64,000 nt of DNA, taken from contig CM075101.1 of the NCBI GenBank assembly GCA_037576195.1, positions 23,002,001-23,066,000 of the forward strand, read 5' to 3'. A program made the translations under genes and the position numbers. Shown here piece by piece: positions 57,101 to 64,000 of the stretch; within the stretch, counting starts at the first letter, position 1; each line of letters opens with the position of its first letter. The notes below the pieces were generated by a model. The model saw nothing but the letters and a program-made list of their open reading frames with translations. It did not search any database and was not told where the DNA came from. The DNA is from Phytoseiulus persimilis (Eukaryota; Arthropoda; Arachnida; Mesostigmata; Phytoseiidae).

Positions 57101-60100
57101 CCATCAGACGGAGCGTCTGATTCCGAATTTGACTCAATTCTCTTCGCCTCGTTTCCATTTGCCGAGGACTCATCTTCCCGGATCCTCTGGTTCCACAGAT
57201 TCATTCGGTTTGTTCAGCTTTTGGTGAGAAACGCCTTCTTCATTCCCAGATTCTGGTTGCGCAAATTCTATCCGCCGGGTACGCGCTTCTAATGATGGCT
57301 GTCATGGTCGGAACAGCGATTCAAATTACGGAAGACGGAGCCGGCTCACCATCCGCGATTTTCCTGCTCTCTCTATCGGGCTCCATGGTTGTGGCGGCAT
57401 TAATGCACCCTCAGGTGAGTTTGAATAAAACCTAGCTGGCATTGTTACTCCGGTCTCAGTCACCGTTTACTCTCCCTTCGGTTTCGGAAAAGGTAGCAGC
57501 TCCTTGGAACATCCTCGAATCAATTCAATCCGAGTCGATAGAACGGAAGGGGGCATGACTGGCACGATTTGATTCCGTCGTTCAGAGAATCGGTATAGCG
57601 CACTGACGTCGACGGGACTTTTTTTTTGCGCTGGTCTGAGCCGAAACCGATCCCCGCTACGAGTCGCGGGATCGACCTCGTAGGCGGGAGGTGGCCGTAC
57701 GCGCTCCATTGGCTTTTCGACTCGACTGGCGGAGTTCCGCCACAGGGAGTCCCTTCTCCGTATCATACACAACTGTTTCTGTCCGATCAGACAACCGGTA
57801 TTTGTTGATCATTCTCGGACAGGAATCGTCATTGACAGCTGCTGGGTGGACTAAGAAAAAATGTAGTGACTCCTGCTCCGTCGCGAGGAGAACACCTGAC
57901 GCTACATCGACCTTCATCGTATGGCCGTGCCGGCTCCCTCGGGAGCAGGGAACGATGACGACCAAACTTGCCGAAAGCAAGAATGACACACTGTAGAGCC
58001 ACGGTCCCGTTGTCGGCAGCAACAAGGCCATGCCGTACGAAAGAATCGCATCCACTCCATTGGATGCTTTCGAAAGGCTCACTCGCTCGCTCGGGCGCCC
58101 GTTTCCCCCCGCTTGCTGCGAGCGATAGTGGGGTGGAAGACAAAGCGCCTTGAATGGGCTTGATTAAAGCCAAGCTTCCGTGGCGTATGAGGCTATTTAT
58201 CCCTATTGCAGCCGTGATGAACAGTTTCTCATTTAGGCTCCATCGCGGACCGAGATGTTTTGTACTTTTGTAGGCCTGCCAGAGTAACACTTGTTCGGCG
58301 CACACATTGTTGTTGGTCGAAGCGCGAGTGTCAACTCTACGAGAGGGCGAGCTCGATGTTGAATCCAAGCGAAATTACGGCGTCTGCCCCCAAAGGCTGG
58401 GGGAGACTTGTTTTCCGGTTGATCACATCCGGAACAATTCCTCCGCTGAGCAAGCTGAACACAAGGTTCTCCGAGGTCGACTCAGGGATACGATACCTCC
58501 GAGAGGACAACAGCGACCCCGCGAGTCGGCAGTGGAGGGACTTTTCCTTGGAGGGCACACTGAGCTCTCCTGAGCACAGACTTCCTCGTTTGCTTGCTCG
58601 TTCGTTCCTGCTGCTAGGTGGTCGGGCGGGGACAAGCGAGGCTGTGAGCGATGAAGAAAAATAGGAAGGAAGACAACAGCCGATTGAGTGTTCCGATGGC
58701 TCAATTTGCATAGAGTCCCATCTACGCCCAGGCGGGCGGTAGGACGGCTGCCGTGGCGAGCGGGCTGCGGGAAGGAAAAGCGGGGCTGGCGGCGTGCTTT
58801 CGGTGCGGACGAGGACGGGTAAAGACCTCCCCGCAACGGTGCAGACGAACATCAGAAAACGATTGCGGGTGGTTTCTTCTTAGCCCGCCATCCTGGTCGT
58901 CGTCTCCTGATACTTCTTATTTCCTCTCTCCATTGCTCGCTACTTCAATCCTCGAGCCCTCTTTCTCCGGACACTCCTTGCTACACTCCTGCTGACTTTT
59001 TCAATCCCGCTCCAACCACTTCTTCCTGTTGCGCGGCTTTCGATTTCGTCCTATTCCTGCTTCCCTGATTTCTTGCGTTTCCCTGATTTTCCTCGTTTGC
59101 TATCGTCCTTGATTCTGCTTCGCTCCGATGCCCTATTTCCTACTCCGTTTCACCGTCCTTGTTCAGCTCGTGACGCGGGCTGCCCCCACTCCTATCGAGT
59201 GTGTGTCTCCAACTACGTTTTGGTTCCCCCTCGAAATCGTCCCGACCCCACTCTCCATCTCTGCTTCTGATTCCCTTTGTGATTCTCTCTTACGGTGCTG
59301 CCTCAACCTTCCGATTCACTGAATTTTCCCGAGCAGACCCTTCGGTTTTGGCTGCGGATTTCCAACATCCTCCCGCGTCTATCCTGGAATACTTTCGACG
59401 ACCGCGGTCAACGCGTTATTCATTCCGGGATCCTTCAAGACAGATGTACGGGGGTGAACCTGCCGTTGAGCACAATTCGCTCCGGCCATCGCATTCTGAA
59501 CTTCGCCCCACCCAGGACGAGATTCACTGTCAGCTTGGGTAGTCACGAAGGCTCCCCTCTTCCGAGGTAGACCTCAACTCATTTTGATTTTCGCCGCACG
59601 AGCCGTCGGTTTCCCTCGGAACCGATCCATTTTTCTCGGCATATCATTAACTTTTTCCGTCTCGTCCAGTAGTATTCCTTCGCCCTGTTCGACTTGTGTG
59701 ATTCCTTCGTTTTTAAGTAAGCAGAGCTGATGAGGAAACGGAGCGTTGATTACGATTCGAAGGTGGCAGCTCGGTCAAGTCTTTAGGACCAGAGCTGAGG
59801 AGAGCGGAAACGGTACCAGAGCGATGTCCGTGTACGGAGAGGGGGGTAGGAAGAGTGAACGCCAAAGCTTCCCAAGGGCCAAAGTCGCTGGGTTATTCGA
59901 GCCGGTTTCAACGATCTTCAATAATTTGTTGATGGAATATGCGGCATCGACAATCGTTGATGAACCCTCTAACGGAGTGAAGATTTAAGTCCGGAAGGAA
60001 ATCTCTCTGGAGACATCATTAATTTTTTTGTGACTCCACCGACTCCTCCCATCCGCATTCGCCTGAATGTGCCCCGGTTTCGCAGAATATGCGTCGGAAT

Positions 60101-63100
60101 ATGCCGAACCCGCTACAGGATCCCTGTAGGGAGAGAGGTTACCCTTATGAAATTCTCAGCGTGATATCCCATCGAGGTCCCGAGATGCCGTCAAGCGGGG
60201 AGTCATGGGAACGAGGTGATCGAAACCACAAGTCGACTGAGCCAGGGAATCCACTTTGCAGGTTTGATTGCAAAGTTGAAGCGTACCTTTCATGCCATGG
60301 TGTCACGTGGACCGGGGAACTCCACATTTCCGGGGTGCGTCCGATCGTTTCTCGAGTCGCGCTTGGGAATCGCGCCATGTTCAGACGCATTCTGATCGCA
60401 AGAGTCGGAAAGATGCGGTCAAGTGGAGTTCCCAACCGTCCGCCATGGTCGTTCCCGCCCTCTGGATTGAGGGGGTATTCAAGAACGCTCTTTGACTCAA
60501 ACCGTCCACTGTGCCTCGAACCCCTAGACAGCACCCTCAATCAATAGTTTCAAATACACGAGTCGTGCACATATCTGGCATGTCTAGCTTCTCCTAGCTC
60601 TATGTTCGCCTGAATGGAACAGACAACGCTCAACTCGAGAAGTGTGCATAGCATCGAGTACAGTGGGAACCGGGTGGACATCGCCTCAATATTTGCTCAC
60701 CGCTGGACCTCCGCTTCGCTCGGCCTGGGTTGCAGGGTGTCAACTTTCTCGCCAACTGTTATTGATGTCACGCCGATGCCGTTGCTCGTCCCGCGAACGG
60801 AAAGGTTCCCGGCAGAAACAGCCGTGGAGAACAGCGCCGAATCTGAGTAGGGAGCATCGGTGGGGCATGTTTGGACAGGTTGAATTATGGACATCGAATT
60901 CGTGTTTTCCGATGTGGGAGACAGGTCCGGTGATAGGGATCGTTGGCTTGATCGTTTTCGTTTGGACCCAATGTTAGGTGAGTTGTCGAATTCAGATGAC
61001 ATCCGAGGAGTGTTGCAGGCTTTCTGGCGAGAACCCATCAAAAACGAGTTAGGGGACAATTGGCTGAGTGCCGAAAAATCATCCATCTGAAATGGCTTGC
61101 ACTTTGTCTACGCAGACAGGCCGTCGGCATGTCCTGCGTTCGGCCGCGAACGAACCGGTTCGCCTGTTTCGGCAATTCTTCTCGAGTTGGCCTGGGGCGC
61201 CCCCAGACACTCGGCGGACCCGGCCAGCGCGGTCATGCTATTCCAATTTTTTCCCGATCGAAGTGCTTTCCCGCTCGAAGCCACAGTGGTGTGTGTTTTT
61301 TTTCTTCGTTACCCTCATGGAACGAAACAGAAAAAAACAACGCGTCCGCCGACTGTTCACGAAACTACGTTTTACGCAAACTTGGCGAGCCAAAGCTCCT
61401 CTGGAAGGGCCTTCAGTCGGCCTACGCGCTCTGTCCGCGTTTTGTTGTCGGTTACCCCGCTCCCCTGATGGCCCCGACGTAAATGAGAACTTCAGTAATC
61501 AAGAAACGGGGCCTTATCGGATTGCGTGCGGTGTTGTCAGAAACACGGAATGTCATGAGGCCAAGGGAAGAAGTCCCTCTATGCGAGTTGTTTCCACGAT
61601 GCTTTCCCAGCTCCTCACCAGATGACCTCTAGGAAGCGTGATAATGCTGTTGTAGCCTACTGGTCTTCAGGTCTCCCATCTGAGGGCTCGTTCGGCCACA
61701 GGTGGAGATGCAACTGAGCCTCACTCGCTGAGAGCCGTTGCTTCTGCCGACAACTAATAGAGGTTGGTTTCGTCGGCAAGCTACGAGGTGGTGTCAGGAA
61801 TGAGCCGACACTAACCCACCTGGCAAACTGGAGGGTGGTCGGGCGGAGAATGGCCAACCGGAGATGACCATGTAAATAGGCCGGGTCTCGCCCAGCTACG
61901 GCGAATGTGCGTACAGAGCCATTCGGGGTCTTACTGCTAATACGCTGTGACTGTTTTGACGTTCTCCCAATGCGTGTGGGCTCTATCCTTGGCTGGCTCT
62001 ACGATGGGTCGATTGTTGCTCTTTCTCCCGAGAGCATCGCATGTGGATGAACCTATTGATGTCGTTGAAGTATTGGCAACGGCTGCGTAGATTCAGACCT
62101 GAGAACCTCATGAGCACGTCGCATGCCCGCTCTCTGGAAGACTGCGGTTTTTGAGGCACCCGAGATTCAAGGTCATTCCACTTTTCCCCCGACACCGATG
62201 CAATTTTCTTCTTTTTTTCGTGGAACAACTCACAGGGGGCAGATCCTATGATTCACAAGAGGAAGTGTGAGTGCGAAAGGAAGGAAAATGACAATGGGAG
62301 AGGATAGGAAAGCCAGAACAAAAAATTCAGGTGGAGTGTAAGAGTCATATAGATGATACCCACAAAAGAAGAACTCAAGGCTTTATCATCCTGAAGTCTC
62401 GTGCGCATCGAGTTAATCAATGGAAGGGTCCTCCCGCGCGAGACTCTGGAATGACCAGGGAGCCGATGATCGCATCAGGACGCGGCCGCTGTTATCAAAA
62501 GAAAGGGATGGCTTTTATTACTGGTGTGAATAAACGACTCCATAGGGTTTTCTCTGTTCAAGAATATAGTCCCTCAGTTATCTATGCACGTATCCCAGAT
62601 CCGACGCACGATACCGAAATAATTATTCGGTCCAACGGACGTCGGGGCCACGGCATCCAGTGTTTCATGTGAGATATCGACGAGCCGGCCTTGCGCAGCT
62701 CAGCCCCAAACCCACGATTCGCATAATTGATAGTGATCAGACTCTGCTTATCACACACATCGTTCAGCGCTGTCTCGGCGGCGCATTAGCGATTCCTTCA
62801 CTGTCTCATCCGAAACCGTACTTCAGCTTCTCTCTTCTGCCGACTTCCGACGCGCTTGCATGATTGCAAGCAGAGAGCACCTGCCAGCGACTCGGTGTGA
62901 GAATGTCATCTTCTCATCACGGAGGAGGGAGCAAGACGCACCTGGGGGAACCGCTACGGCGAGAAACGGGAGACGTTGAGAATATTCTCCTGATTCCCAA
63001 ATGCATCACCTGCCGGGGTATCGATGCAAACAGGGAGTCCTACGCTGGAAAAGACAACACGTCGACTTATATTGCTCGTCGAGAGCCGCGTTCGGGAGCC

Positions 63101-63971
63101 GAAAAACTCTTGCGCCCGTGCGGTTCATGGACCGCTGTTCGAAACCGTAAAGCCCGGTCCCAGAGCCGGCCTAGGTGCAAATGGCGCCCCGGGCGGAAGT
63201 TCTCGGAGCAGTCCCCCTCTCCCTCTCTTGAAGGAGTGATATCGAGATGGAGTGTGTTGGAATCTCGATGAGCAGAGTCATGCAAATCAAATATTTCATC
63301 GCCAGTGGCCTCGATCCGCTGGGCTGAGAGCGATCGCTTGCTGAAACTTGCGCGAAGTGGCGTCGAGTTTGATCTTGAGGAAAGCCGACATCAGGTATTA
63401 CTTGGAGTCCCTCAAGTGCAAGATGATCAGAAAAAAAAAAACACTACGAGATGAAAAGTTGAGAAGAATTTGCGGTCGAGCTGGAGGGCCGACGCGCCTG
63501 CTCCCAGTCAGGGGATGGCACTTGGCGCCCTCACGATCTCATTCCCAAGAGACGGAGCACCTACGGACTAATCAAGAGCGCCAGCCTCACCGGGAGCCCT
63601 CTCCGAACGAGTTTCCTATCCACCGCGATGGGTAAACGAGGCGATCTGGATGAATGTAAAATGAAACGGAAAGTTTCCCACCAGGTCGTCTTCAATCGTC
63701 AAATTCGAGATATTGGAATTCAATGAGCCAGACCGAGTTCGAGGAACTCTCGGGCGCTTGCGTTTGCGGACTTTTGTGCTTCGTCAATTCATGCTTTGTT
63801 GTTTTCGTTTCAGGAATTTTCCTGCGTCATACCTGGATTCATCTACTTCTTATCCATACCGTCGATGTACCTGCTTCTAATCTTGTACTCGTTGATCAAC
63901 TTGAACGTGGTCGCGTGGGGTACTCGAGAAACCGTTCAGAAGAAGACTCAGAAGGAACTTGAGGAGGAAAG
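30027..63971 (+). CDS. CHS: Chitin synthase, 14 coding exons in window, 3' end beyond the right edge
   Basis: Integral-membrane family 2 glycosyltransferase that polymerises UDP-GlcNAc into chitin for cuticle or gut lining. Exons: 30027-30130, 37469-37635, 40393-40631, 44109-44636, 44872-45204, 46113-46319, 48700-48876, 50468-50567, 51426-51673, 53588-53814, 54024-54389, 56818-57047, 57250-57414, 63814-63971; 1082 codons after allowing for one surplus A at 51572-51579. N-terminal multi-pass region in exons 2-6, catalytic region in exons 7-11, then a transmembrane block in exons 12-14. Seen: [17 protein letters not shown] (DGD about 741-743), GEDRWL (EDR about 845-847), QRRRW (about 882-886) and AWGTRE. 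CHS1 and CHS2 are normally told apart by C-terminal features outside the window, so I leave the type open. CCT6 sits antisense in intron 11. Confidence 0.96.
33639..34346 (-). CDS. Hypothetical open frame, 235 aa, signal-peptide-like start
   Basis: ATG at 34346 opens [19 protein letters not shown], which resembles a secretory signal peptide; the rest is Arg/Leu/Ser-rich with no recognised domain. The initiation context is weak (T at -3), and the plus strand is also open over 34147-34407. Probably chance, but the combination of length and hydrophobic start merits transcript evidence. Confidence 0.15.
   Translation of the reverse strand: MRSFLFALISFLPLSAAEERETLSSLSVRRPVRFAASTPDHSILVESSTEPRAPLALLIRRSRHVTMLCPELFAPGRGVGVISIDASLRRARQQQMAMTGNRLHGPSAPWERYVLCNPSHFKVRHSNEDELSPACLRIPRSCRLQSSCALHVLSSVRSFLNTLPDNLITHLIISLGSKCIRGDAIRRGLPRLGSPIKPTKHGESQDEFILVRNLRRNLCLSPRSPLPSSLLIFSA
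35302..35907 (+). CDS. Hypothetical open frame, 201 aa
   Basis: ATG-started frame ([19 protein letters not shown]) in CHS intron 1 on the CHS strand, Trp- and Arg-rich. Two other plus frames overlap it. No family recognised. Confidence 0.12.
   Translation: MPPSWFYIVQGFPNNWSRCSEASVSRESRQALRFEWWQGRRIVFTGKRTIDLRSNTTCFVTHHRCLVELQTTLEVELWAPRLSRLPDDTTRYLMRLLVGNPDSGQGSESSPGSWPRDANELLSDDFSIWYTGYNGILPSSTRDDERRGWIRWREAPSFDGSLQNLRPHWPHRSSEGSETWIRSDPRTHESVHRVFSLRLWI
37469..37635 (+). CDS. CHS: CHS exon 2 ([10 protein letters not shown], first membrane segment)
   Basis: Follows a strong pyrimidine-rich acceptor ending TTTCGCAG. Encodes [15 protein letters not shown], then the hydrophobic [20 protein letters not shown]. 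Phase 1 donor GTAAGC at 37636. Confidence 0.95.
37636..40392 (+). other. CHS intron 2 (2.8 kb)
   Basis: Nothing coding recognised. Carries the C25 tract near its 3' end. Confidence 0.85.
40124..40148. repeat. Poly(C) tract, 25 nt
   Basis: Uninterrupted C25 in CHS intron 2, about 245 nt upstream of the exon 3 acceptor. Confidence 0.9.
40393..40631 (+). CDS. CHS: CHS exon 3 (N-terminal membrane region)
   Basis: Encodes [31 protein letters not shown] and [16 protein letters not shown]. Donor GTGAGT at 40632, phase 0. Confidence 0.96.
41121..41151. repeat. (GGTC)n tetranucleotide tract
   Basis: GGTC/GATC units, the same motif family as at 14775-14814. Confidence 0.75.
41420..41635 (-). pseudogene. 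Possible Mutator-like transposase domain fragment
   Basis: Within a 226-codon antisense frame (41384-42064), this stretch has a CxxC pair ([13 protein letters not shown]), then [15 protein letters not shown] and [15 protein letters not shown]. Spacing resembles the N-terminal part of the Mutator-like transposase domain common in arachnid genomes: CxxC, an N/D-R-x-V-x-A helix, a glycine turn, then F-x-A-x-L/M. The frame stops about 11 codons later and no DDE region is visible, so a relic if real. The resemblance is from memory of the family; a profile search is needed. Confidence 0.35.
41719..42879 (-). CDS. Hypothetical antisense open frame, 386 aa
   Basis: Longest non-homologous frame in the window, ATG at 42879 with A at -3. 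Very rich in Arg and Ser, with one hydrophobic block ([13 protein letters not shown]). A frame this long is unlikely by chance at this composition, but plus-strand frames overlap it (41945-42181, 42395-42664). It could be a nested gene, a decayed element, or the shadow of something on the other strand. No domain recognised. Confidence 0.25.
   Translation of the reverse strand: MRRNTGRWGRNTGEEGSYSGCSWPEVGPRRPYSEIPTRANPLMLASSVRRNNASTRTPSQETLAAPTMAGKSHVRGARFCLARNRFPRKRNSDLIRRSASVEVSVLPSMARSSLERKKRRRMVADEPQLVDIATDKNFSRSWSFVAVVFPRFRRRISVSRTMYPVSDANQTSGCLASACREYATQTRFFTRSGAVINYRTSDTAATHCSIVCRCHSSRFRRKRLQCRPVSLLLHFLLSLCLSSTLTRSAFRTGVTFIILASSKAIPRRSLIACSSDDRSLRQPFRVSDGTRSAPAWYASGGQLGVKSSENSIGGSQSTQALEPTATEYFLPEIPIAGRGNSHSVLFAIQTPCSIGREASAAGIRRRFPKKRSRDARPVLPSAARHR
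42998..43486 (-). pseudogene. Antisense open stretch, 162 codons, no ATG
   Basis: Ser/Pro-rich first half ([20 protein letters not shown]), then a basic segment ([20 protein letters not shown]). Reads like disordered protein. It is in register with the 43538-43996 frame upstream, separated by stops at 43538 and 43487. Part of the same antisense cluster; function unknown. Confidence 0.2.
43538..43996 (-). CDS. Hypothetical antisense open frame, 152 aa
   Basis: ATG at 43996; open upstream to 44074. Balanced, protein-like composition ([54 protein letters not shown]). No family recognised. Candidate first piece of a nested gene or element in CHS intron 3. Confidence 0.25.
   Translation of the reverse strand: MYSMQLIHSMTDRLRDLRHDKAHMALTKLHDCGISTSARIPTVTKATVAMRYVSPQKISSQGEIRIRDNGFRCEEIHADFPAREMEKIGSGIVDKYSLTLPAKLHKNLLESLLDPDHRLLSSRIRFRGTRVLISNVEPDPRLELKIIHVAHR
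44109..44636 (+). CDS. CHS: CHS exon 4 (N-terminal membrane region)
   Basis: 176 codons with [16 protein letters not shown], a [18 protein letters not shown] motif and several hydrophobic segments. Phase 0; donor GTAAAG. Confidence 0.97.
44872..45204 (+). CDS. CHS: CHS exon 5 (N-terminal membrane region)
   Basis: 111 codons including [20 protein letters not shown] and the Cys-containing loop before the next membrane segment. Donor GTCAGT at 45205, phase 0. Confidence 0.97.
45205..46112 (+). other. CHS intron 5 (908 nt)
   Basis: A 215-codon frame (45671-46318) runs through the exon 6 acceptor in the wrong frame; I see nothing else. Confidence 0.9.
46113..46319 (+). CDS. CHS: CHS exon 6
   Basis: Encodes [29 protein letters not shown] and [13 protein letters not shown], the conserved entry to the cytosolic catalytic part. 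Donor GTGAGT at 46320, phase 0. Confidence 0.97.
46320..48699 (+). other. CHS intron 6 (2.4 kb)
   Basis: Contains complementary triplet repeats (48361-48374 and 48454-48475) and an unrecognised plus frame within 47205-47501. No gene supported. Confidence 0.85.
48361..48475. repeat. (GAC)n ... (GTC)n inverted triplet repeats
   Basis: GAC units at 48361-48374 face GTC units at 48454-48475 across about 80 nt, allowing a stem in the CHS pre-mRNA. A pyrimidine-rich CTC tract follows. Confidence 0.7.
48700..48876 (+). CDS. CHS: CHS exon 7 (CATMWHET motif, GC donor)
   Basis: Encodes [35 protein letters not shown] and ends DEMVQ. The donor is CAG|GCAAGA, a GC-AG intron; exon 8 continues the family sequence in phase 0. 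Confidence 0.94.
48877..50467 (+). other. CHS intron 7 (1.6 kb, GC-AG)
   Basis: Donor GCAAGA after CAG. No coding content recognised. Confidence 0.85.
50468..50567 (+). CDS. CHS: CHS exon 8
   Basis: Encodes [20 protein letters not shown] and [13 protein letters not shown]. Donor GTACGG, phase 1. Confidence 0.96.
50568..51425 (+). other. CHS intron 8 (858 nt)
   Basis: Nothing recognised beyond overlapping short frames. Confidence 0.9.
51426..51673 (+). CDS. CHS: CHS exon 9, frame broken by surplus A in A8 run
   Basis: The first part reads [20 protein letters not shown] and KLKPPKK in one frame; after A8 (51572-51579) the family match [17 protein letters not shown] and [11 protein letters not shown] continues one base out of frame. 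Read literally, translation stops at 51659-51661. With A7 the exon is fully open and its donor phase (2) fits exon 10. Most likely a homopolymer error in the assembly; a real null allele or programmed shift is less likely. Confidence 0.9.
51674..53587 (+). other. CHS intron 9 (1.9 kb)
   Basis: Holds a plus frame without ATG (52172-52681, 169 codons) and an antisense ATG frame (52780-53205). Neither is recognised. Confidence 0.85.
52780..53205 (-). CDS. Hypothetical antisense open frame, 141 aa
   Basis: ATG at 53205 opens [20 protein letters not shown]; Arg, Phe and Cys are spread evenly. Two further minus frames overlap its 5' part (52961-53242, 53112-53306). Weak start context. Function unknown; may be chance. 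Confidence 0.15.
   Translation of the reverse strand: MSGRSLDVYATTEPPIRSRNENRGNYPVGLLSLSMRFPPHAKPQVEAACKFFHVAMKKTLQQCSGMWQSKELLVCRDAVSVETERLRIPEKCVLLWRSRFRSSLEFYTRPHARLRFDGKCFPQFTFLTERMTKETKSILHS
53588..53814 (+). CDS. CHS: CHS exon 10 (catalytic DGD)
   Basis: Encodes [32 protein letters not shown] and [14 protein letters not shown]. Donor is the unusual GTTCGT, phase 1. Confidence 0.96.
54024..54389 (+). CDS. CHS: CHS exon 11 (EDR and QRRRW motifs)
   Basis: Encodes [58 protein letters not shown] and [12 protein letters not shown], the active-site core. Donor GTGAGT at 54390, phase 1. Confidence 0.98.
54483..54488 (-). terminator. CCT6 poly(A) signal
   Basis: TTTATT on the plus strand, 43 nt beyond the CCT6 stop codon and still inside CHS intron 11, so the two transcripts need not share exonic sequence. 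Confidence 0.65.
54531..56129 (-). CDS. CCT6: T-complex protein 1 subunit zeta (CCT6), single exon, complete (532 aa)
   Basis: Zeta subunit of the eight-member TRiC/CCT chaperonin that folds actin, tubulin and other cytosolic proteins with ATP. Uninterrupted 532-codon frame on the minus strand (human CCT6A is 531 aa). I chose the ATG at 56129 ([17 protein letters not shown]), matching the family N-terminus, with A at -3; the frame is open 15 codons further upstream. Seen: [27 protein letters not shown] (ATP-hydrolysis motif), [60 protein letters not shown] and AGAGAFEIA. All nucleotide-binding motifs are intact. It lies entirely inside CHS intron 11, antisense. The lack of introns could reflect ancient loss or retroposition; no residual poly(A) tract is seen. 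Confidence 0.98.
   Translation of the reverse strand: MAALTGLNSKAEVARSHTAMAVNINAARALQDILKTNLGPKGTMKMLVSGAGDIKITKDGNVLLHEMQIQSPTASLIARASTAQNDITGDGTTSTVLLIGELLKQAQLIIQEGLHPRVITDGFDLAQAKAFEVLDQLKLNVPINRDTLVQVASTSLSTKVYSEVAALLTDVCVDSVLAIKRDNEPLNLHMVEIMEMQHKTHKDTKLVKGLVLDHGARHPDMPKMVKNAFVLAVNVSMEYEKTEVNAGFFYKSAEEREKLVQAEREFIENRVKKVIELKKQVCGTDSDKGFVLINQQGIDPMSLDLLAKEGIMALRRAKRRNMERLGLATGSVAMNSVDNLTPDVLGYAGLVYEHVLGENKYTFVEELKDPKSVTILIKGPNKHTITQIKEAIHDGLRAVKNAIEDECVVAGAGAFEIAAHYALMEYEKEVKGRAVFGVRAFAEALLIIVKTLAVNSGLDPQETLVKLREQYHRLRPQPVGLNLSTGEPCDPIADGIMDNYCVHKQLISACTVIATNLLLVDEIMFSGVQQKK
56818..57047 (+). CDS. CHS: CHS exon 12 (transmembrane block)
   Basis: Encodes [40 protein letters not shown] and a further hydrophobic segment. 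Donor GTGGGT, phase 0. Confidence 0.96.
57250..57414 (+). CDS. CHS: CHS exon 13 (transmembrane block)
   Basis: 55 codons: [33 protein letters not shown] and ending LMHPQ. Donor GTGAGT, phase 0. Confidence 0.95.
57415..63813 (+). other. CHS intron 13 (6.4 kb)
   Basis: I looked for a second copy of exon 14 (SIPSMY, WGTRE) and saw none. Contains the splice-bounded antisense open exon at 60701-61086. Other frames, such as 57657-58082 minus and 61068-61625 plus, are unrecognised. Confidence 0.85.
60701..61086 (-). CDS. Putative antisense exon of unknown gene (128 codons)
   Basis: On the minus strand an open frame starts with ATG directly after an acceptor (CCATTTCAG) and ends in phase 2 exactly at a strong donor (CG|GTGAGC). 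The product is Ser/Pro/Thr/Asn-rich with a basic patch ([40 protein letters not shown]), like the disordered part of a nuclear protein. Flanking exons were not found, so it may be one exon of a gene nested in CHS intron 13, or chance. Confidence 0.28.
63814..63971 (+). CDS. CHS: CHS exon 14 ([15 protein letters not shown])
   Basis: Encodes [40 protein letters not shown] and an ELEEER tail; donor GTGAAT at 63972, phase 2. It corresponds to the segment that insects encode by a pair of alternative exons. The gene continues past the window. Confidence 0.94.
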
Positions 63972-64000
63972 GTGAATACGAGGGAACATTGCTTTCGGCG

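Noticed and set aside
1..64000. tRNA, rRNA or CRISPR features
   Set aside because: I looked for tRNA B-box-like motifs and tandem spacer arrays and found none that hold up.

Overview
The window is eukaryotic, almost certainly arthropod, nuclear DNA. Genes are split by GT-AG introns, AATAAA poly(A) signals are present, and the dominant locus is an animal-type chitin synthase. Base composition is slightly GC-rich and the Vps34 introns are short (73-159 nt apart from the first). The proteins diverge from insects but align along their full length. I infer a chelicerate, plausibly a mesostigmatid mite such as Galendromus/Metaseiulus; this is inference, not something the sequence states.

Layout. 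1-2699: no gene I can support. 2700-8400 (+): complete 14-exon class III phosphatidylinositol 3-kinase gene (Vps34/PIK3C3). I rebuilt every exon and reading phase; the product is 916 aa. Its 3' UTR probably runs to the AATAAA at 9638. 9837-11920 (-): complete 3-exon PA2G4/EBP1 gene (381 aa), convergent with Vps34 and with its poly(A) signal about 190 bp away. 11921-30003: about 18 kb without a supportable gene, rich in tri- and tetranucleotide repeats. It holds one plausible TATA-plus-donor leader exon (about 15292-15580) that could be the chitin synthase 5' UTR. 30027 to the right edge (+): chitin synthase (CHS), 14 coding exons in the window and 1082 codons, running off the right end. Intron 11 holds an intronless, complete CCT6 (TRiC zeta subunit) gene on the opposite strand.

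How the genes relate. Vps34 (endosome/autophagy lipid kinase), PA2G4 (ribosome-associated growth regulator) and CCT6 (cytosolic chaperonin) are housekeeping genes. CHS makes cuticular or gut chitin. Nothing suggests they form a pathway; the arrangement is compact neighbours plus one host/nested pair.

Points to look at: a one-base excess in an A8 run that breaks the CHS frame in exon 9 (probably a homopolymer sequencing error); a GC-AG CHS intron; a cluster of long antisense open frames in CHS intron 3, including a 386-codon ATG frame and a piece resembling the Mutator-like transposase domain; and a splice-bounded antisense open exon in CHS intron 13. I found no clear new biological system. 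The intron 3 antisense cluster is the best place to look for one.
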